Translations under genes and position numbers: made by a program
Notes under the pieces: generated by a model
Seen by the model: the letters and a program-made list of their open reading frames with translations, nothing else
What the model was told of the DNA's origin: nothing
Databases searched by the model: none
Part shown: in pieces, positions 29,297 through 38,132 of the stretch
Layout: each line of letters starts with the position of its first letter
Position numbering within the stretch: the stretch's first letter is position 1
NCBI GenBank assembly: GCA_016721425.1
Contig: JADKID010000041.1
Location: forward strand, 310,001-374,000
From: Bryobacterales bacterium
GTDB lineage: Bacteria; Acidobacteriota; Terriglobia; Bryobacterales; Bryobacteraceae
Reading direction: 5' to 3'
Length of the DNA: 64,000 nt

Positions 29297-30130
29297 TCAT
29301 ACGAGGTGCGAACACAATTCGAGCGTAGCACACACGCGGTACTCGTTCGTTCTCTGATACCCCAAATCCTTCAGCTTTTCGAAGACGAATTGGAGGGCGG
29401 CGCGATGTTGGGCGCGGTCCGCCATGTCATGCGACTGGACATAGGATACGATTGCCGCCACGGTGGACTCGATCTCGGGCATGGACCGCCGCACAGCCGC
29501 CTCGTAGCGGCCTTGGCCAGCCCATTCGCCGGGCTTCACACCCAGGCGGACGTCCACGAGTTGGGCAGCCTGACGGACCCTGGCGCAACGATCGGATTCC
29601 GGCGGGGGCGGGGCTGTTTCCAAATGCGTGGCCGCCAAGTCCATGCCGCGGAACCAGAATGTGCGGTGATCGATGGCGCGGCGGTCGAGCTCAGCGCGGA
29701 TGAGCACATGCTGTGTGATGTCGCCGGCGTGAATCCCCACGCAGGCCCATTGGTTGTTGATGAGCACGGGCGCCGGGTAGCCTTCCGACTTCAGCCAGGC
29801 GTGGCCGAACTCGTGGGCCAGTAGCGCCTCCTGATGGGCTTCCCAATCGGATCGCTTTGCTCCATTCAGCAACACAAGATAGGCATTGCCGGCGGGTGAT
29901 TTGTGGTGGATCATGACGGCGTACATCAGCGAAAACTGCCGCATGAACTGGTCCTGCCGGAGGTATTCAGCGAACAGTTCCCGCCCCGGAGTTTCTGCCG
30001 GCAGCGTGAATTCGTTGCGCTCGGCCTGATGCTGGACCTCGGCGACCAACAGACGCGTGCCGCCTTTGGCTTCGATGTCGGTCTTCCAACTCAGTAGTGC
30101 TGCCGTCAATACCAGGAGTGATGCCGTCAC
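29297..30130 (-). CDS. Putative zinc metallopeptidase-like exported protein (HEFGH motif)
   Basis: A 277-residue protein starting at GTG with a short hydrophobic N terminus (ASLLVLTAALLS). At about residue 107 it has LLAHEFGHAWL, an HExxH zinc-binding signature of gluzincin/metzincin-like peptidases; a glutamate third ligand may be the E in IRAELDRRAIDH about 40 residues later. No known peptidase family is recognised. It ends 24 bases before mreB and could be the first gene of the shape operon, though it may just be a neighbour. No clear ribosome site supports the start. Confidence 0.68.
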   Translation of the reverse strand: MTASLLVLTAALLSWKTDIEAKGGTRLLVAEVQHQAERNEFTLPAETPGRELFAEYLRQDQFMRQFSLMYAVMIHHKSPAGNAYLVLLNGAKRSDWEAHQEALLAHEFGHAWLKSEGYPAPVLINNQWACVGIHAGDITQHVLIRAELDRRAIDHRTFWFRGMDLAATHLETAPPPPESDRCARVRQAAQLVDVRLGVKPGEWAGQGRYEAAVRRSMPEIESTVAAIVSYVQSHDMADRAQHRAALQFVFEKLKDLGYQRTNEYRVCATLELCSHLV

Positions 30131-30142
30131 AGCTACTATTGT

Positions 30143-30433
30143 GTGCGATCATCAGTGGTTGTGGATGAGCGGTCCTATTACACCGAAACCCAGGCGACCA
30201 AGCCAGCCCGCCTGAACTGCCCGTATTGCCGCAGCATGGACGAGCACATGCTCCGCTGGCTGGTGCGGACCAAGAAGGACCGGCTGCCTGGCGGGGCGGA
30301 CGAGCGGGACCGGGCGAAGTTTGCCAAAGCCCAGAGCTATATGGTTTTGCTTGACGACAAAGCCCAGTGCAAGCAGCCCCGGTGCCGGCGTCCTTTTGAC
30401 ATCAGCGGCATCAAGACCACTGCATTCCTGTGA
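30143..30433 (+). CDS. Small zinc-ribbon protein
   Basis: A 96-residue protein with CPYC (about residue 26) and a second CxxxxC knuckle (QCKQPRCRRPFD), a pattern of a split zinc ribbon. The stop overlaps the GTG of the following lipoprotein gene (GTGA), which supports its being translated. Several GTG starts lie close together (30143, 30155, 30161) and none has a strong ribosome site, so the exact N terminus is unsure. Function unknown. Confidence 0.6.
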   Translation: MRSSVVVDERSYYTETQATKPARLNCPYCRSMDEHMLRWLVRTKKDRLPGGADERDRAKFAKAQSYMVLLDDKAQCKQPRCRRPFDISGIKTTAFL

Positions 30434-31521
30434 TCAGCCGGCGCACTCTTCTGGCCGGATTGCCGCTGCTGGCGGCGTGTGACAAGCAACCCGGGGCCGG
30501 GTACCGCGGATTCGCATTTGTCTCCACCGACGATGCCGCCTCGCTTGTTGCCGTGGACCTGATGGCCTTTGCCGTGAAGGGCCGGATTGCACTGCCGGCG
30601 CCCGCGCCGCTGCTGGTTCGCCATCCCGACGTGAGAACTCCCCTGTTGTACGCCCTCTCGCCGGGGAGCCGCAGCGCTGAGGAGATCGACTACCGATCCA
30701 GAAAGCGACTCCGGAGCATCAAGCTGGGCGGGGAGCCCGTGGCGGTGCGGGAGAGCCAGGGCGTGCTCTGGTGCCTGCTGCGGGGCCCACAACCTCAGGT
30801 GGCTCCTTTGGAGGGCCGTGGCATCGCACTACCGGCACAACCGGTCGACTTTGACGTATCAGCCCGCTCGCCGATGGCCTGCGCGACACTCGCGAATGGC
30901 AGCGTTGTGTTTTTGGATTTGAAAGAGCGCCGGGCGTTTCCGCCACTCGCGCTGGGGGAAGGCCTGGGGCAGGTACGGTTCCGTTCGGATGGGAAGCTGG
31001 TGATGGCAGCCGATCGCGCCAGAAGGCAGCTGACGGTTTTGGATGTGGCCGCGCAGGCCGTTGTCACTCAACTGCCGCTCTCACTCAGCCCGGATCATCT
31101 CTGTTACGACAATGGCGGGCAGCTCTTCGTGACGGGCGAGGGCCGCGATGCCGTCGTGATCGCCTATCCCTACAGCACGGAGATCGCCCAGACTGCCCTG
31201 AGCGGCCGCAAGCCGGGGACAATGGCTGTTTCCACATTGCCGCCCTACCTTTTCGTGGCCAACCCTCAGGCCGGCTCGGTGAGTGTTTTTGATATCGCCA
31301 CCCAGAAAGTGGTCGCCGTCATCGGCGCCGGCATGGAGCCCGGGAACATCGCCGTGACTCCGGATCAGCAGTATGCACTTGTTTTGAACCGGGCGTCGGG
31401 GGATATGGCGGTGATCCGCATCCCTGCCATCACTGGGGGGCGCAACAAGTCTGCCCCACTGTTCACGATGATCCCGGTAGGCACGAGGCCCGGAGCTGTA
31501 TTGATCACGCCCTCAGACTGA
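30430..31521 (+). CDS. YncE-like beta-propeller lipoprotein with Tat/lipobox leader
   Basis: A 363-residue protein from a GTG overlapping the upstream stop. The leader ISRRTLLAGLPLLAAC has twin arginines and a lipobox ending at Cys, so it is probably a Tat-exported lipoprotein. The rest is a seven-bladed YVTN/YncE-type propeller with repeats such as LFVANPQAGSVSVFDIATQK and NIAVTPDQQYALVLNRASG. Such propellers bind partners or DNA in YncE; no catalytic residues are expected. Its 3' end overlaps the convergent kinase gene by 9 bases. Confidence 0.85.
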   Translation: MISRRTLLAGLPLLAACDKQPGAGYRGFAFVSTDDAASLVAVDLMAFAVKGRIALPAPAPLLVRHPDVRTPLLYALSPGSRSAEEIDYRSRKRLRSIKLGGEPVAVRESQGVLWCLLRGPQPQVAPLEGRGIALPAQPVDFDVSARSPMACATLANGSVVFLDLKERRAFPPLALGEGLGQVRFRSDGKLVMAADRARRQLTVLDVAAQAVVTQLPLSLSPDHLCYDNGGQLFVTGEGRDAVVIAYPYSTEIAQTALSGRKPGTMAVSTLPPYLFVANPQAGSVSVFDIATQKVVAVIGAGMEPGNIAVTPDQQYALVLNRASGDMAVIRIPAITGGRNKSAPLFTMIPVGTRPGAVLITPSD

Positions 31522-33012
31522 GCTCGGCTCGTCCTGCTTCAGGAGTCGCTCGACCGCAGTCCTCAGTTCAGCCGGTGAGAACGGCTTTCGCAGCACGGCA
31601 TCGGCACCCAGCAGTCCGGCGGCCTTCAGATATTCGGGGCGTTGGCCGGAGATTGCCAGGATCTTCAAACGATGGCCTCTCCGGCAAATGGAACGGATCG
31701 TTTCCAGGCCCTCGTGGGCGGGCATGACGAGATCCACGATCAGCAACTGGACCTCCCGTGCCTGAAGCACTTCGCAGGCATGCAGGCCGTCCTCCGCCTC
31801 CAGGACTATGTATGCCTCTTCCGCGAGGCATTGCCGCACCAGCAGCCGGACGGATTCTTCATCATCGGCCACCAGAATCGTGGGCCGAGCTGTGCCGCAC
31901 AGCGAATCCACAGTGTCCAGGACTTGAGCCATGTCGAATGGTCTGGAAAGCAGAGGGGCGTGGGTGGATGCCTTGGCCAGCGCCAGCCGTTCCGCGGATG
32001 TGGAAAAGACGACGTGGGTGCATGGGCTCTCCAGACGCAGGGCGCGGGCCAACTCGAGGCCGGTGAGATCTGAGCCGAGGATGTCGGTGATGACCAGATT
32101 GTAGTGGTGGGGGTCCTGGCGGATAGACTCCAGCGCGACGGAGCCGCGCGTGAACGAGGCAACGGCAAGGCCGGCGTCCAGCATGCCCGATTCAAGAATG
32201 CGCAGTTGCGCCGGGTCCTCCTCCACCACCAAGACCCGCCAGCAGGGACGGGTTCCCGCTGAGGTCCGCATTCCATTGCAGAGCGGCGTCTGCTGCTCAT
32301 CACAAGCCGGAAGCAGAATGCGCAGATCCCAGTGAGTGCCGGGGGTTTGGACATTCCACGCTGCTCCGTCCCAAGTGGCAAGCAACTCGTTCAACTGCTC
32401 GACAGCAAAACCCGGCGCACCGGGACTCTCTCCGGATAGGGCCATACTCACCATCCGCAGGAGCGCCCGCGGGGCATGCAGCGAATCCGCACTCTGCTCA
32501 CGGCAGACCGTGAAGCAGATTGAACTCGAGGACCGCTCCGGCATGGCTTCTGCGACGCAGGCCGTGATTGCCCGCAGCAGGAGCGGCGGATTCACCAGGA
32601 TCGGTCCGACGCGTGAACTCAGATCGAGATGGAGCGGCACCTGTCGCCCGGTCACCGCCGACAACAATGGCTCCAGATTCCGGATCAGGTCGTCCACGAA
32701 GACAGGGTGCAATTCCTCCGATGCCGTTTGGCCCAGCATCAGGCTTTGCAGCGCCTGGGATACTGCTGCGGCGCGCTCGCCTGCCTGCAGCGCCTCCCGG
32801 TGCAACTCCCGTAGCGACGCATCGCCTGACGGACAAGGCTCCAGGAGTGAAACGTAACCGTTGGCGACTGTGAGCAGATTGTTCAGTGAGTGAAGAAACC
32901 GCGACATCACCTTGCTCTGTATTGGACCCTCTCCTGCTTCCACAAAACGGCGGAACTGCTGACCTTCGTCAGGCTGAGAGCTGTCGATGGCGCTTCCGGG
33001 ATCATACTTCAT
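31513..33012 (-). CDS. Degenerate histidine kinase with two C-terminal receiver domains
   Basis: About 499 residues. A HisKA-like segment keeps a histidine (RFLHSLNNLLTVANGY) but the following ATPase region lacks a visible DxGxG motif and reads as a remnant. Two receiver domains follow: one centred on LVITDILGSD (about 265-375) and one with VADDEES and LLIVDLVMP (about 380-490), ending in KPFSPAEL. It may be a phosphorelay hub or scaffold rather than an active kinase. ATG 33012 was chosen over a TTG eight codons upstream. It diverges from the NtrC-type regulator across a 784-base region rich in inverted repeats. Confidence 0.82.
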   Translation of the reverse strand: MKYDPGSAIDSSQPDEGQQFRRFVEAGEGPIQSKVMSRFLHSLNNLLTVANGYVSLLEPCPSGDASLRELHREALQAGERAAAVSQALQSLMLGQTASEELHPVFVDDLIRNLEPLLSAVTGRQVPLHLDLSSRVGPILVNPPLLLRAITACVAEAMPERSSSSICFTVCREQSADSLHAPRALLRMVSMALSGESPGAPGFAVEQLNELLATWDGAAWNVQTPGTHWDLRILLPACDEQQTPLCNGMRTSAGTRPCWRVLVVEEDPAQLRILESGMLDAGLAVASFTRGSVALESIRQDPHHYNLVITDILGSDLTGLELARALRLESPCTHVVFSTSAERLALAKASTHAPLLSRPFDMAQVLDTVDSLCGTARPTILVADDEESVRLLVRQCLAEEAYIVLEAEDGLHACEVLQAREVQLLIVDLVMPAHEGLETIRSICRRGHRLKILAISGQRPEYLKAAGLLGADAVLRKPFSPAELRTAVERLLKQDEPSSV

Positions 33013-33183
33013 CACTCTGAAAGCACAGGCAATCAATGCTCCATCAGCCGAAATCCCGAAAATCCGCCAGTACGGAGTCCAAGGCTGCTTCAGATTGAGA
33101 TCCGGTGGCTCAAATCGGTTCTATGGGGGCTGGGGCTGGCAGAAGAAGGGGCCGGAATGGGCTCACCGGGTGAATGGATCATT

Positions 33184-33210
33184 TTGAGACAGCTAATCTC
33201 AAATTGAGAC
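33184..33210. promoter_or_regulatory. Paired TTGAGAC sites with central palindrome
   Basis: TTGAGAC at 33184-33190 and again at 33204-33210, same orientation and 20 bases (two helical turns) apart, with an inverted TCTCAA at 33197-33202 completing the palindrome TCTCAAATTGAGA. Typical geometry for a cooperative dimeric activator. Confidence 0.5.
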
Positions 33211-33587
33211 CCTGCCAAGGCTTCCCTGCGGGAGGGCTTGGTCCTAGCTCTCCCGCGAGATAGCTTGAGATCGCGGTAAGCGACGAATCGGCCGAATCAC
33301 ATCGGGCCACAATGTGAAGTGTGGCCATCTGCGATCGGACGAACCCAGCATCCCGTCAAATCAGCCAGAAATGGCGAATATGGTGGGCGCACCTGCTGTT
33401 TCGCAACTTGGCCCCGGCTTGGAGGATTGCCCGGCTGCCATGGAGTGGCGATCTCGATTGCCATTCTTCAAGCAGCTGAGTGGCCGTTTGCGGAAGTCCT
33501 GCTGGGGTGAGGCAGTCGGGCCGGTTTGCCCCAACGACAGGGGCAGGGGATTACTGGTGCTCCGATTGCATCTTCAGTTCAGATGTC

Positions 33588-33617
33588 CAATATGAAACAC
33601 CGAAGTGTCTCATATTG
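33588..33617. repeat. 30-base inverted repeat with CGAA loop
   Basis: CAATATGAAACAC (33588-33600) and GTGTCTCATATTG (33605-33617) pair in 12 of 13 positions around CGAA. The right arm continues as TTGAG and holds the TCTCA element seen at 33197. It may be an operator or a structured leader 180 bases before the NtrC-type start. Confidence 0.55.
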
Positions 33618-33796
33618 AGCCAAACGGTCGAGGTGCCAGTAGGATTTCAGGCCTCCGCGGCAATCAGGCGGCTTGACTCGAACTCAGGATGAGCGCACTT
33701 TGGCATTGCAGTGGTCCGGACCGATACTTGTGCATTGTAGTTCGAGCGACATTGGGAGAGTGATAGCCGGTTCTCCGGCAAAAGGTAGGAGCAAGG

Positions 33797-35215
33797 GTGT
33801 CAATGGCAGCAACGAACAACGGATTCCTGCTCAGGGAAGACCCATCCAGAGTTCACAAGGTCCTGATAGTGGACGATGAACCGGATGCAGTGCAACTAGT
33901 CATCGCCGCATTGTCCGGGATAGCCGGCATTGAGTTGTTGAGGGCTGATTCCGCCGACGGCGCGCTGCAACATGTGCAAGGCAGCCGGCCGGGTCTGGTT
34001 CTGCTCGACCTGATGATGCCAGGCGTGAGCGGATTTGATCTTCTGGACCGGCTTCTCAGCGCCAGCCCCGGCTCGGACATCGTACTGATTACGGGTCACT
34101 ATTCGATGGAATCCGCCGTCGAGGCGGTGAAGAAGGGTGCGTACAACTACCTGCCCAAGCCCCTGCCGGTGGAAAAGCTCCGGTCGTTGGTGACGAACTG
34201 GCTAGTCCAGACGCGCGCCAGAGAGAGGGCGGCCGAACTCGAGAGCCGGCTTTCCGAGGTCTTCCAGTTCGAAGGCATCATCGGCCGCAGCCCGATCATC
34301 ATGGACCTGTTTGCGCGAATTGAACGGATCGCTCCGCACTTTACCAATGCTCTGGTGACCGGCGAGACCGGCACGGGCAAGGAGCTAGTGGCTCGAGTTC
34401 TGCACCGGCTAAGCCCATCACGTGAGGGCCCTTTCGTGGTCTGCAACTGTGCGGCCATTGCAGAAAGCCTGTTCGAGAGCGAGATCTTCGGACACGCCAA
34501 AGGGGCCTTCACCGGCGCCACAGGTGAGCATAAAGGACTGATTGAACATGCCTCGGGCGGAACGCTCTTCCTGGATGAGATCGGGGAAGTGCCGCTGTCA
34601 GCTCAGGCCAAGCTGCTCAGGTTTCTGCAGAACCGGGAAGTCCAACGGCTGGGAGATCCGGCGGTGCGGCGGGTCCAAGTCCGAATGGTGGCGGCGACGA
34701 ACCGCGATCTGGTGAGAATGGTGGGCGAGCGGACCTTCCGGGAAGATCTCTACTACCGGCTCTCGATGGTGCAAATGCGGACACCGCGCCTGGCCGAACG
34801 GCCGGAGGACCTGCCTCTATTGATCCAGCACTTCCTCAAGCGGTTCGGACAGATGTACGGCAAGCCCGGGTTGCGCCTATCGCGGCGCGCTATGTCGGTG
34901 ACGCGACGGCACCACTGGCCGGGCAATGTGCGGGAACTCGAAAACGCCCTCAACTACTCCTGCATGATGGCGGAGCGGGAAATCCTGGAGCCGGAGGATT
35001 TTCCGGAGGCTATTCGGGTGGAGATGGAGTCGTCGCTGGGCCAGGGCCCCCACGGCGATCTGATCACGCTGGAGGAGTATGAGCAGCGCTATCTGGACTA
35101 TGTCCTGGAGCAAGTTCAGGGCAATCGCGCCCGCGCTGCGCAGGTGCTTGGCATTGGCCGGGCTACACTCTACCGCATGCTGAACCGGAAATCCGCGGCC
35201 GCCACAAGTAGTTGA
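33797..35215 (+). CDS. NtrC-type sigma-54-dependent response regulator
   Basis: A 472-residue activator. Receiver domain with phospho-acceptor D71 (VLLDLMMPG), AAA+ domain with Walker A GETGTGKE (189-196), the sigma-54 contact loop GAFTGA (236-241), Walker B TLFLDEIG and the arginine-finger region, then a Fis-type helix-turn-helix (RAAQVLGIGRATLYRML) at the C terminus. It should open sigma-54 promoters when phosphorylated, probably by the PAS kinase whose ATG overlaps its stop. AGGAG precedes the GTG by 5 bases; ATG 33803 is an equal choice. Confidence 0.94.
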   Translation: MSMAATNNGFLLREDPSRVHKVLIVDDEPDAVQLVIAALSGIAGIELLRADSADGALQHVQGSRPGLVLLDLMMPGVSGFDLLDRLLSASPGSDIVLITGHYSMESAVEAVKKGAYNYLPKPLPVEKLRSLVTNWLVQTRARERAAELESRLSEVFQFEGIIGRSPIIMDLFARIERIAPHFTNALVTGETGTGKELVARVLHRLSPSREGPFVVCNCAAIAESLFESEIFGHAKGAFTGATGEHKGLIEHASGGTLFLDEIGEVPLSAQAKLLRFLQNREVQRLGDPAVRRVQVRMVAATNRDLVRMVGERTFREDLYYRLSMVQMRTPRLAERPEDLPLLIQHFLKRFGQMYGKPGLRLSRRAMSVTRRHHWPGNVRELENALNYSCMMAEREILEPEDFPEAIRVEMESSLGQGPHGDLITLEEYEQRYLDYVLEQVQGNRARAAQVLGIGRATLYRMLNRKSAAATSS

Positions 35216-38112
35216 TGCGTCATGGAGTGACGCGAACTATGCCGCGAGACTTTGCGCGGAAACCGATGTTTCTGCCGGCAGCCGGCCTGACCCTGGGAGA
35301 CTCCGACGGGTGGCTCCACGGTACTACCGCGTCCGCGGGCGATGGGGGCTTTGGCTTGCCCTCGGCTGAGCCGGTGTGTCTGCTGCTCATCGTGCTATCG
35401 CTAGCCGTGGCGATGGCGAGCGTTGTGCTGTTGCTCCGGCAGAGGCGCCGCGCGGCCCACGCTGAAGGCGGATTGGAAGTTCAGCGCCAGCTTCTGATGC
35501 AGCACTACCAGGACTTGAGCTGTCACGCCAACGACCTGATCCTGCTCTCCGATGGCGCTGGCCGCATTTGGGAGGCGAATCAGCGGGCACTCTCGCGCTA
35601 CGGATACACCAGGGAGCAAATGCTGCGGATGAAGCTGCGGGATCTCGGGGTATTTGATCCGCCCGAAGTCGTTCTGGGACTTCCGTTCGAAGCGATGCAT
35701 CGTGACAGCACTGGAGCGAGTTTCCCGGTGGAAGTCTGTGTGCGAACCGTCGTTGCCGCCGATCGTCAGTTCCGGCAATCCATCATCCTGGACCTGACCG
35801 AGCGGAAACGGGCCGAGGCTGCGGTTCGCGAAAGCTCCCAACGGTTCCAGACACTCACCGATCTGGCTCCGTCCGGGATCTTCCAAACCAGCGGCAGCGG
35901 CGATTTGCTCTATGCAAACCACCTGATGCAAGACCTGGCGGGCCTCAAGAGCGAGCGCACCACCGGACAGAACTGGTTTGGCGCGGTGCATCCGGACGAT
36001 CGCGCGGCTGTGCAGATGAAGTGGCAAACCTGTCTTCGGAAAGGGGAGCCTCTGTTCGCGGAGTTTCGATATCGCCTGGCGGATGGCCGGGAGACGCCGG
36101 TTGTCTGCCACGCGGCTCCACTGCGCTCGGCCGCGGGCGAGGCGGAAGGGTATATCGGCGTGGTTTCCGATGTCAGCCGCATCAGGCAGGCGGAGTTGAG
36201 CGAGCAACGCAGTGCGGAGATGGTGCGCACGATTGTGGAAGGCGCGCCGGCGGGAATAGTGGCCGTCGATCTGGAGGACCGGGTCATTCTGTGGAACAGC
36301 GCGTCGGAGACCCTTTTGGGATGGACGAGCACGGAAGTGATGGGCCAGCCGGTGCGCGGGATTCCGGCGGAGGCATTGGAGGATCGCTCATGGCAATGGG
36401 CCACCGTCAGGGCAGGAGGGGCGGTGCGGGGCGCCGAGGTGGCGCGCGTCCGCCAGGACGGACAGCAGGGCGTCTACAGCCTGTCGGCGGCGCCGATGCG
36501 CGATGCGGCCGGGGCCATCACCGGCATGATCAGCATCCTGGTGGACATCACCGAAAAGAAGGCCGCCGAGCGGGCGCTACAGGATACGACCGCTTTGCTG
36601 AGAATGTCCCAGAAGATGGCGCGGCTTGGTAGTTGGCGGATCACATTTCCCACTTGGCCGTGCGCGCCATCGGAAGAGACCTGGGAATGGTCCGACGAAA
36701 CGTACTGGCTGTTGGGCGTGGACCCGGGCGAGTTTTCACCGTCCTGGGACGGCTTCCTCAACCTCGTGCATCCCGAAGACGTCGAAATCGTCCGCCAGCA
36801 TTCGAAAACAGCTCTGGAGCGGGGCGGGCGCTACCACATAGACCATCGGGTTGTTCGCCCGGACGGTTCGATTCTGGACGTACGCGAGTATGCCGAGCTC
36901 GATCTAGACCCGGAAGGACGGCCGCACCGTATGACCGGCACCATCCAGGACATCTCCTCCTATCGTGAGTTGGAGGACCAACTGATCCAGGCGCAGAAGC
37001 TGGATAGCGTGGCCCGCCTCGCCGGAGGCGTAGCGCACGACTTCAACAACCTGCTGACTGTCATCCTGGGCTTTTCGGAGTTACTGGCGGATCCGGCGTT
37101 GCCGCCGGAGGATGTGATCCATCATGGGATGGCGATCCGGCGGGCTGCCACGCGCGCCGAGTATCTGGTCAGGCAGTTGCTGGCGTTTGGCCGAAAGCAG
37201 GTACTGGCGATGAAGTCTACTGACCTGAACCGTGTCATCCAGGACTCGGAGCGGATGTTGCTGGCTGTTCTGGGCGAAGATGCGCAGTTGATCACCCGGT
37301 TGAGACCCAATTTGCCCCCGATCTGGGCCGACCCATCGCAAATCGAACAAGTGCTGGTGAACCTCGCCGCGAACGCGCGCGACGCCATGCCAACCGGCGG
37401 GCGTTTGACCATCGAGACAATCGCGGTGGACGTGGAGAGCGGCGACGATCCCGCTCCAGGACGATATCTGGAATTGAAGGTGACTGACACGGGAACCGGC
37501 ATCGACGAGCAGGCGATGAGTCATCTGTTTGAACCGTTTTTCACAACCAAGTCTCAAGGGCAAGGTGTGGGTCTGGGGCTTGCCAGCGTCTACGGCATCG
37601 TCCGTCAGAGCCAGGGCGCGGTCCGCGTCCAGAGCAAGGTTGGAGTTGGGACTTCGTTTCAGATCCTCCTCCCGCTCACCACCTCCGAAGCGGCGACGAG
37701 AGAGCCGCGTTACAGCCCGGATCGTGTACCGGCGCAAGGCAAGACGGTACTCGTGGTGGACGATGAGGAGGGCATCCGCAGGGTGGTCGCCATGGCTCTG
37801 CGGCGGCGAGGCTTCCAGGTTCTGGAGGCAGAACACGCCGAGGAAGCTCTGGCCGTCAGTGGCCGCTACGCGGACTCGATCGACCTGCTGTTCACCGATG
37901 TGGTGCTGCCGGGCATGAACGGTCAGGAACTGGCCGAGGTTCTCCGCGGGATCCGCCCTGGGATCGGCGTGTTATTGTGCTCCGGCTATCCGCGCGGCTC
38001 ACGCCTGGAGGCGTCTCTCGACCAGGATCCAATTGAGTATCTCCAGAAGCCCTTCACGAACGCGGATTTGCTGGCCAAAGTGGACGCTACCCTGCGTCGC
38101 ATCTCCGCCTGA
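35215..38112 (+). CDS. Multi-PAS hybrid sensor histidine kinase
   Basis: About 965 residues. One membrane helix near 50-70 (VCLLLIVLSLAVAMASVVLLL), then four PAS/PAC modules (about 95-205, 205-325, 330-450, 460-590), a HisKA domain with AGGVAHDFNNLLTVILGFSE, an ATPase domain (N box NLAANARDAM, G box DTGTGID, GVGLGLASVYG) and a C-terminal receiver (VVDDEEGIRR ... LFTDVVLPGMNG). The ATG overlaps the NtrC-type gene stop (TGATG), marking the two as partners. Signals are probably small molecules or redox sensed by the PAS domains. Confidence 0.93.
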   Translation: MRHGVTRTMPRDFARKPMFLPAAGLTLGDSDGWLHGTTASAGDGGFGLPSAEPVCLLLIVLSLAVAMASVVLLLRQRRRAAHAEGGLEVQRQLLMQHYQDLSCHANDLILLSDGAGRIWEANQRALSRYGYTREQMLRMKLRDLGVFDPPEVVLGLPFEAMHRDSTGASFPVEVCVRTVVAADRQFRQSIILDLTERKRAEAAVRESSQRFQTLTDLAPSGIFQTSGSGDLLYANHLMQDLAGLKSERTTGQNWFGAVHPDDRAAVQMKWQTCLRKGEPLFAEFRYRLADGRETPVVCHAAPLRSAAGEAEGYIGVVSDVSRIRQAELSEQRSAEMVRTIVEGAPAGIVAVDLEDRVILWNSASETLLGWTSTEVMGQPVRGIPAEALEDRSWQWATVRAGGAVRGAEVARVRQDGQQGVYSLSAAPMRDAAGAITGMISILVDITEKKAAERALQDTTALLRMSQKMARLGSWRITFPTWPCAPSEETWEWSDETYWLLGVDPGEFSPSWDGFLNLVHPEDVEIVRQHSKTALERGGRYHIDHRVVRPDGSILDVREYAELDLDPEGRPHRMTGTIQDISSYRELEDQLIQAQKLDSVARLAGGVAHDFNNLLTVILGFSELLADPALPPEDVIHHGMAIRRAATRAEYLVRQLLAFGRKQVLAMKSTDLNRVIQDSERMLLAVLGEDAQLITRLRPNLPPIWADPSQIEQVLVNLAANARDAMPTGGRLTIETIAVDVESGDDPAPGRYLELKVTDTGTGIDEQAMSHLFEPFFTTKSQGQGVGLGLASVYGIVRQSQGAVRVQSKVGVGTSFQILLPLTTSEAATREPRYSPDRVPAQGKTVLVVDDEEGIRRVVAMALRRRGFQVLEAEHAEEALAVSGRYADSIDLLFTDVVLPGMNGQELAEVLRGIRPGIGVLLCSGYPRGSRLEASLDQDPIEYLQKPFTNADLLAKVDATLRRISA

Positions 38113-38132
38113 GCCGGACTGCCTGAGCCGGG

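Larger units (their letters stand above)
33013..33796. other. Long divergent regulatory region with repeated TTGAGA sites
   Basis: No credible gene in 784 bases. TTGAGA occurs at 33095, 33184, 33204 and 33265; the middle two are 20 bases apart, and TCTCAAATTGAGA (33197-33209) is a palindrome. A GC stem-loop (CCAAGGCTTCCC with GGGAGGGCTTGG, 33215-33241) and a 30-base inverted repeat (33588-33617) also lie here. The sites look like enhancer elements for the sigma-54 activator encoded next. Confidence 0.55.

Noticed and set aside
33314..33692. Short open frames in the 33 kb gap
   Set aside because: No ribosome site, no hydrophobic or family pattern, and they run over the inverted repeat; treated as regulatory DNA.
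33754..33767. GG-N10-GC as a sigma-54 promoter before the NtrC-type gene
   Set aside because: Spacing fits but the flanks do not match TGGCAC-N5-TTGC; too weak to call.
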